Below, piece by piece: positions 58,701-64,000 of a stretch of 64,000 nucleotides of DNA. A program made the translations under genes and the position numbers. Where the stretch lies: positions 682,001 through 746,000 of the forward strand of contig JAQGEQ010000299.1 in the NCBI GenBank assembly GCA_034620365.1, written 5' to 3'. The notes below the pieces were generated by a model. That model was not told where the DNA came from, ran no database searches, and was given only the letters and a program-made list of their open reading frames with translations. Position 1 is the stretch's first letter. Each line of letters opens with the position of its first letter. This stretch comes from Pegea sp. RAD2-039 (lineage: Eukaryota; Chordata; Thaliacea; Salpida; Salpidae).

Positions 58701-59125
58701 ATATAATCATAAAAATTATAAATAATATATAAATAAAAATTTTAACGAAGTTTTTGAAATATTAAATTCAACTTCAAGTTAAAAGTTTAAACTATAAAAA
58801 AAGTTCTGAAATATAATCAATAGAAAATTGGATAATTTATAAAATAATTAAGTTGGGAAAGAGAATTTATATATTTGAAATTAGAATAATAAATAGTGTT
58901 AAGCCTTTTAATTACAAGAATAAGATTAGAAGTGAAAACTCATAAACTATCTCCAACCTGGCTTTCAAGTGTAATTAAATCATTTTTATATTTTATAACT
59001 TCTTCTTCAGTTAGTTTTTGTTCTTCAATTTCTTCTTGCTTTTCAAAATCTTCAGAATCACCGCTTGAATCAGAGTCAGAGGTAGAATCATTTAAAAGAT
59101 CATCATAATTTTCTGATAGGTCCAT
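52773..59125 (-). CDS. SART3: SART3/PRP24-like splicing recycling factor, apparently truncated in RRM2
   Basis: Twenty-one exons: 59125-58958, 58494-58369, 58182-58077, 57954-57906, 57806-57693, 57561-57456, 57204-57068, 57014-56865, 56819-56688, 56583-56478, 56427-56338, 56084-55913, 54784-54580, 54529-54385, 54305-54225, 54173-54102, 54039-53977, 53700-53600, 53472-53341, 53052-52987 and 52925-52823. An acidic N-terminus leads into HAT repeats (PLTEKLWLDWIKD, YICPRIWLEYIQYS, TGYLPYIEHEK, ARLQWSLWSDYFEIER), then a basic linker and RRM1 (LSVFVSNLDF ... SRGFAYISF ... EGRPVFVSP). RRM2 starts (QHKLFVSSLSPSTTEDSLKR) but its second half and the C-terminal LSm-interacting motif are missing. Read through, the frame stops at TGA 52775-52773; splicing to an acceptor at 52783 would give about 55 unrelated residues to TAG 52616. 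SART3 recycles U4/U6 and U6 snRNPs. Phases agree throughout except one base between exons 4 and 5. Confidence 0.9.
55306..55672 (-). repeat. 28/29-bp minisatellite in a SART3 intron
   Basis: About 12 copies of a unit built on GGCTTACAACCACTGGTACA plus CATGGAC(C)ACA on the plus strand, alternating 28 and 29 bp, within the 1.13-kb intron between exons 56084-55913 and 54784-54580. Both ends share the phrase GCATTTGTACCACAGGCTTA. On the transcribed strand each unit contains TTGTAAGCC, a donor-like sequence. Confidence 0.92.
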
Positions 59126-61046
59126 TTTGAAAATACTTTGAAAAATTTTAAAGAAAAATAAATTTAAATAATAAATTTAAATAGTTTAAATAAAACTATC
59201 ATAATAGAATTTATATCAAAATAATTAATCCACTAAAATTAATGATAAATAATAATCACTTTATATATCAATATTTTTTTAATTATTCTATATATAAAGC
59301 ATATAAAAATATTGAGATTTTAGTTAAACACTTAGATTACTAGGACAATGATAGGTAAATTTTAAATGTATATCTAATTTATTATTTTATTATTATTAAT
59401 AACAAAACTAAAGATAATATTGAAAGTTAAACAAAAATTTAAAAAATAAATAATTTTATTTTGGACTTAATATTTCAAATGAAGTTTAAACATCATATAA
59501 TAAAATTCTAATGTTAATTTTTATATTGTGCTCTTTTTAAGAACTCCTGATATAAAATTAACACAAGAGTATGAAATCAATTTGGCAAATTTGATGTTCT
59601 TTGAAAAACAGTAATGATTATATTTCAAATTGAATTATTTATTGAAAATAAAGTTCCTACCTTTGAAGCTAGTACACGATCAAGGCAGGGAAAGTCCCAG
59701 CTGCTGTCATATAGTATTAAACTATTAGTTATTTTTAAGAACATATTTATTTTAATTAGTAATTTTTTTAATCATAAATTTAAATATGCTTTTTGCAAAC
59801 TGAATTTTTTATCAATTGCTGGAAGCAGGGGAGTGCTAAGCGCTTTGGCTACAGAATCATAACTCGTGTGAAGCAAGTATTTCTTGACAAAATATACTTT
59901 TAATAAATCAAGAATGTTTTACAAGCTTAGATGTCAAGTCGACTCTGTTGCTATGCTTTTTTTATCTTTTGCAGGATTTAAAACCTTTTCATGTTTTCTT
60001 CTGCTGCCTAATTTTTAATTAAAATTCTTATGAGTATTTAAGCTTTGTAAATAAATATCTTAATAATAAAGGTTGTTTTTTTTTTATAAAATAAGATGGA
60101 TTATAAACATATTCTTGAAGTATATGAATTAATAGACGGGTATAAACTAAAACTAATCAGATTCAGTGTTCATGTTTTTCTATTATTAAGATAAGCCTAA
60201 AGTTTCGAGATCAAAGATTTCTATGTAGTAAAGCTAATGCATCTCTAAACTATTATCAAAGATGTTTGCATATTTACTTTCATTTAAATTAATGCAAACG
60301 CTTTTAACAGAAACTTAATTGAAAAATTTTTGAAAATTTTAAGATGGTAATTTACATTTGAGACACATTGGTAGTATACATTTATTTTTACAAATATATA
60401 TTTAAAGCATAAAGTTTCATCTATCAGTTATTTCGATCTGGAAAGTTCATCATTAATGTCTGTACTAATAATCGTTGAGTAATTTCAAGATGATAATTAA
60501 AATGTTTATGGATTATATCAAATTTGTAATAAACAAAACTAATATCAAGTTCAGAATAAAAGTTTAGAACATCATTCAAAATTCATCAGATATATTTCTA
60601 CATACAAATTTCAGAACTTATAATTTAATATTTTTGGTTTTGATTTATAACATAGCAAATATTTTGTAATTTTCTTGTTTTTTTTTCTTACTTTTGGCAT
60701 TTTTGATGTCACCCAATAAACGTTCGGAATTTTTTTATTTTACTTATTAGATAGCTTTATAAGTAACAGAAAAATGCTGAACTAAAAAAACCACTAAAAG
60801 TCATTACTAGTATTTGAAATCCATTTCTAATATCATAAGATAAAATTAAACCACAATGGATGTTACTTAACTTTTTGTAGCAGTAAAGAAATACATTTAA
60901 AAGCACCACTATGCATCAATTGTACTATTTTTAATTCTATAAATAACAACAAATGTCACAAGTAGTGTAGAATATTGTCTATGAAATATTTTATTCAAAA
61001 ATTCAATTTGATAATAGTAATATCAAAGAGAAACAAATCAAATAAA
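59126..61046. other. Intergenic AT-rich DNA between homeobox gene and SART3
   Basis: Contains the SART3 upstream region. Two small higher-GC patches (about 59,660-59,705 and 59,820-59,880) show no tRNA-like or coding structure that I can support. Confidence 0.4.
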
Positions 61047-61947
61047 TTATTCTGTCTTGATCTTTTTGGGAAAATCTTCAATCTTAGCATCCACTTTAGA
61101 GCAACCTTGTTTATAATAATCATCTATAGTAGAGATAAGATAAGTATCACAGTATCCGCTATCCAGGACAGGCAAACGAAAACCATTTGAAGCGCCGTCT
61201 CTCAAAAGGTGAGGAGCTATATTACACTGTGTGCTGCTTGCAACCTCCAACACTTCTTGATTTTCTAATGTATTTGACGTTATTTGATGAGAATCATTGG
61301 GTTGTTGCAAGTCATCTAAAACCGGAAATTTTTTTATCCAACAACTTGATGGAATAAAATTTACCCGCCTGTTGCTTTGTTCTTCATCATCTCCTTCCGT
61401 ATCACTTAAAGTTCGTAATTTGAACTCTTTTTGTTTCCGCCAGTCACGAGGAGCATATCGATGCTTTTTAGCACGAGCTCTTCGATTTTGAAACCAAATC
61501 TGAATGCAACTAATCTTTAGATGCCTGTAAATGATGTCATCGAACAAACTTTCACTTTACTTTCGAGGACTCCCTGCTTATTTGCTAACTGTGAGCGAGT
61601 TAGTGGTGTCGGATAAGGATTCATGTAATATGAGTCTTCTAGTTGGGCAATCTAAACAAAAATGGATTTAAAATAAATTTTTGAGATGATCATTTGAAGA
61701 TCACCTGTTGATCATTGTAAGAAGTTCTTTTTCTCGAAAAACATGCAGATGTACTTTCAGAACTTAAAGAGTTCAAAGATTTCTCTTCAGACTCAAAAGA
61801 GTAATTCTCTGAATGAAATTTGATTTTGAATTTTCATGATTTTCTAAAGTTATAGAAATGTTTCAACTTTGTAAACCAAAAACAGATATTGAAAAAAAGA
61901 AGACTTTTACAACAGAAGTTGACAGAACTGAAACTTTCGAAACACAT
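61047..61947 (-). CDS. Paired-like (PRD-class) homeobox transcription factor
   Basis: Exons 61808-61705, 61651-61550 and 61499-61047 (TAA) are well supported. A first exon 61947-61905 (ATG, phase-1 donor GTCTTC) is tentative; total about 233 residues. The homeodomain starts RKRTSYNDQQ (Arg5, Tyr8), continues LEDSYYMNPYPTPLTRSQLA (Leu16, Tyr20, Tyr25-Pro26) and KQGVLESKVK, then IWFQNRRARAKKHR (Trp48, Gln50, Asn51, Arg53). The intron falls between residues 46 and 47, the position typical of paired and paired-like genes. Gln50 fits the paired-like group. No paired box, OAR or octapeptide motif is visible, and the family cannot be named; AK at 56-57 instead of the usual WR/WK is unusual. Downstream of the homeodomain is a 120-residue acidic/polar tail. 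Nuclear DNA-binding regulator. Confidence 0.85.
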
Positions 61948-64000
61948 GAATCACTAAATCAGAAATGAATTAGTAAAAAATATTCAAGCTCTTAGGATAG
62001 ACAAGTTGCCAGGTTGATAAAATTGAAGAAATTATGATTTGAAAAATAAGGAGAATTTTATCATTTTACTAAATTTATTATAATAAAAAGAAATTAAAAT
62101 GAAATTTATATTTTTAATATTTGCATTAATTGCATATATACCAGTGAAAACCTTTTTAAAAAATCTAAATTCATCAAATGCAGTTAATTTAGTAGTTAGA
62201 GGCTAAAAGTTCAGTTCACTTATATAGATCAATACATGTGTAATGGTTACTGTTCATTAACTACAAGCTTCAAGTGAAGTTTTGACACTACAGTGACATT
62301 GCATGTTATTATCTTTGCTGATCACCAGACAAGGATCAAAGCTTAAACCTTTAATCTAATCTCAATGTAAATTAGTTTATAATTAACATCAGTAAAAACC
62401 GCTTTAAAAGCATCCAAATTCCTGGAAAATCTTGTTTTATAATAAAGAAAAAATTAAAAGCCAAAATAAAATTTGTAGAGAAATTTCCTAGACTACTTCG
62501 TCTGTTAATTACAAAAACACTAAAATGACAATTTTGAAAAAAATTGGTTAAACAACTTTTACAAATACAATTTTTGAAATTAACAATAATTTACCATAAG
62601 TAGACATAAAAATTAGATATTAAAGTAATAATTTCCGAATATTTGGTTTTAAAAACTTTATTGTAGAATGTAAAAAAAAAGGAAGCAATAAAAGACCACA
62701 AATATTTTTAGATCTTATTTGTTCATGACGTTATTAAACCACTTGAAATAAAGTTTCATTCTCAGAGTTTTATGGAACGAATTAAATAAGTTCAAAATAA
62801 AACTGATAGAGCTCTACAAATTTTCAATATTTGTTTAATTCGGAACAACAAACAAGTAAACTTCTCTAAACAAATAAATATTTATAAAGAAAATTAGAAG
62901 ATGGTATCATTCAGATACTTTATTTCAAACCAACCATTAGTTCTTAGAACATAAAATGTTTTAAAATGTTTGTTAGTTTTATATCACTTTTGTTGATAAA
63001 TTAAAAAGTTTGTGATTAAAGATATTTGATAAAAGTTAAAACAATAAATAAAAAAAATAATTTTGAAGTGATTGAATTTCTACAAACCAGCTGCAAACGA
63101 TGTTAATTCGACGTTTTCAACTTTTGTACTGAAATCAAAAGATGAATTTGAGTTTTTACTTTCAGTTTTTAATAATTCAAATTATATAAAAGCTTCAACA
63201 AAAAATTCATGATTAAATTATTTTGATTATCTATCAGAAAAAAATACATGAAGTTTTTAACATAAAAAGTGAAAAAGAATTCTTTAAAATGAAATATCGA
63301 CAACACAAGTAGATGAAAAGCAAATTAGTAGTTTTGTGTCATAAAATTTCACTTTTTCTTCGACAATATATCAATATCAATTATAATTTAAGACGATAAA
63401 TAAGTCGATAACATTTAAAGGTGATTATCGTTATGCTGTGAAAAGAGTTTCAAAATTGATTTTTTTAATATTTTTGAACATCAAAAGTAAATGATACTTT
63501 ATATAAATAAACTTGAACAAATTGTTTATAAATTCTAAAGATATACTTCTTTAACTTCAACGCTAACAAAAATAATTATATTTATTCAAAAGTATGTCAA
63601 CAATTTCATTTATTTTTTCTATAGCTCAACAATGTCAGATTATTTTATAGCAAATGGCAGATTAAAGGTATAGAAAGTTTCTAAATTCAAACTTAACAAT
63701 TACTACATGAATCAAGCAAAACGCAGACAGACAAACTTTATATAAAAACTTTAATTAGCATGACACAATACATAATGAAGCAAATGGTTTTATGCTTCTC
63801 CAAATTAGTTTTGCTATATTAAATGATTATTAAATCTAATCGATTCATATAAATTTATTTTATTAATTTATAAAATTAGTATCTTTATAACCATATCATT
63901 TTACATTTAACCAAAAATGTCTTACACATATTACTAAATTCACTGCTTTTAAAATTCAAAAAATCAATATATTTTTGAACTGATTCAACAATTTATTTAA
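61948..64000. other. Intergenic AT-rich DNA, nothing recognised
   Basis: Upstream of the homeobox gene to the window edge: strongly AT-rich, without recognisable exons, RNA genes or repeats. It may hold regulatory sequence of the homeobox gene. Confidence 0.45.

Noticed and set aside
59528-59560. Possible further LINE tail (GTGCTCTTTTTAAGAACTCC)
   Set aside because: Only the hairpin's first half resembles the family; the second half and the neighbouring conserved tail are absent.
59660-59880. Possible RNA gene in two GC-richer patches
   Set aside because: No cloverleaf, A/B box pair or other recognisable RNA fold could be built by eye.

Overview
The window is nuclear DNA of an invertebrate animal whose phylum I cannot determine. 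It is very AT-rich. Genes are broken into many short exons joined by GT-AG introns, often only 45-60 nt long. The gene set is metazoan: a paired-like homeobox with the classical intron between homeodomain residues 46 and 47, an MTFR-family mitochondrial fission regulator, a neuronal calcium sensor-type EF-hand protein, HOGA1, SART3, and an RNA polymerase II RPB1 with about 50 CTD heptads. The standard genetic code fits all exons.

Layout. 1-12,564 (minus): two adjacent genes of the same sushi/CCP family. The upstream one (8,089-12,564) is complete: signal peptide, four small Cys-rich modules, a Thr/Pro linker and five CCP domains. The downstream one is an array of 26 one-domain exons that runs off the left edge. 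15,814-16,565: a young 5'-truncated LINE copy. 18,779-22,667 (plus): MTFR family. 25,482-26,312 (plus): unrecognised exon-like pieces. 27,441-28,031 (minus): a single-exon coiled-coil protein resembling kinetochore SPC25. 29,780-32,664 (plus): HOGA1. 33,460-38,492: an intact non-LTR retrotransposon with two ORFs, inserted into an older copy of its own family lying in the opposite orientation. 38,540-41,460 (plus): NCS-like calcium sensor, starting 47 bp after the older LINE fragment. 42,076-42,353 (minus): possible 75-residue gene. 42,953-52,376 (minus): POLR2A/RPB1, 29 exons in consistent frame. 52,773-59,125 (minus): SART3, apparently truncated in RRM2. 61,047-61,947 (minus): paired-like homeobox gene.

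The most notable observations are these. (i) RPB1 carries an in-frame TAG at a heptad serine, with about 16 further heptads and a normal acidic tip behind it. It also has substitutions at two otherwise invariant positions. (ii) Two RPB1 introns are swollen by minisatellites whose units copy that intron's own donor or acceptor. (iii) The CCP array is built from two alternating domain types, all of which lack the signature tryptophan. (iv) The first CCP gene ends exactly where every sibling exon has its splice donor. (v) SART3 stops in mid-RRM2 beside the RPB1 promoter and contains an apparent one-base frameshift. (vi) The LINE family keeps a 3' stem-loop in all copies. Sequencing or assembly error must be excluded for the nonsense codon, the invariant-site changes and the frameshift before any biological reading.
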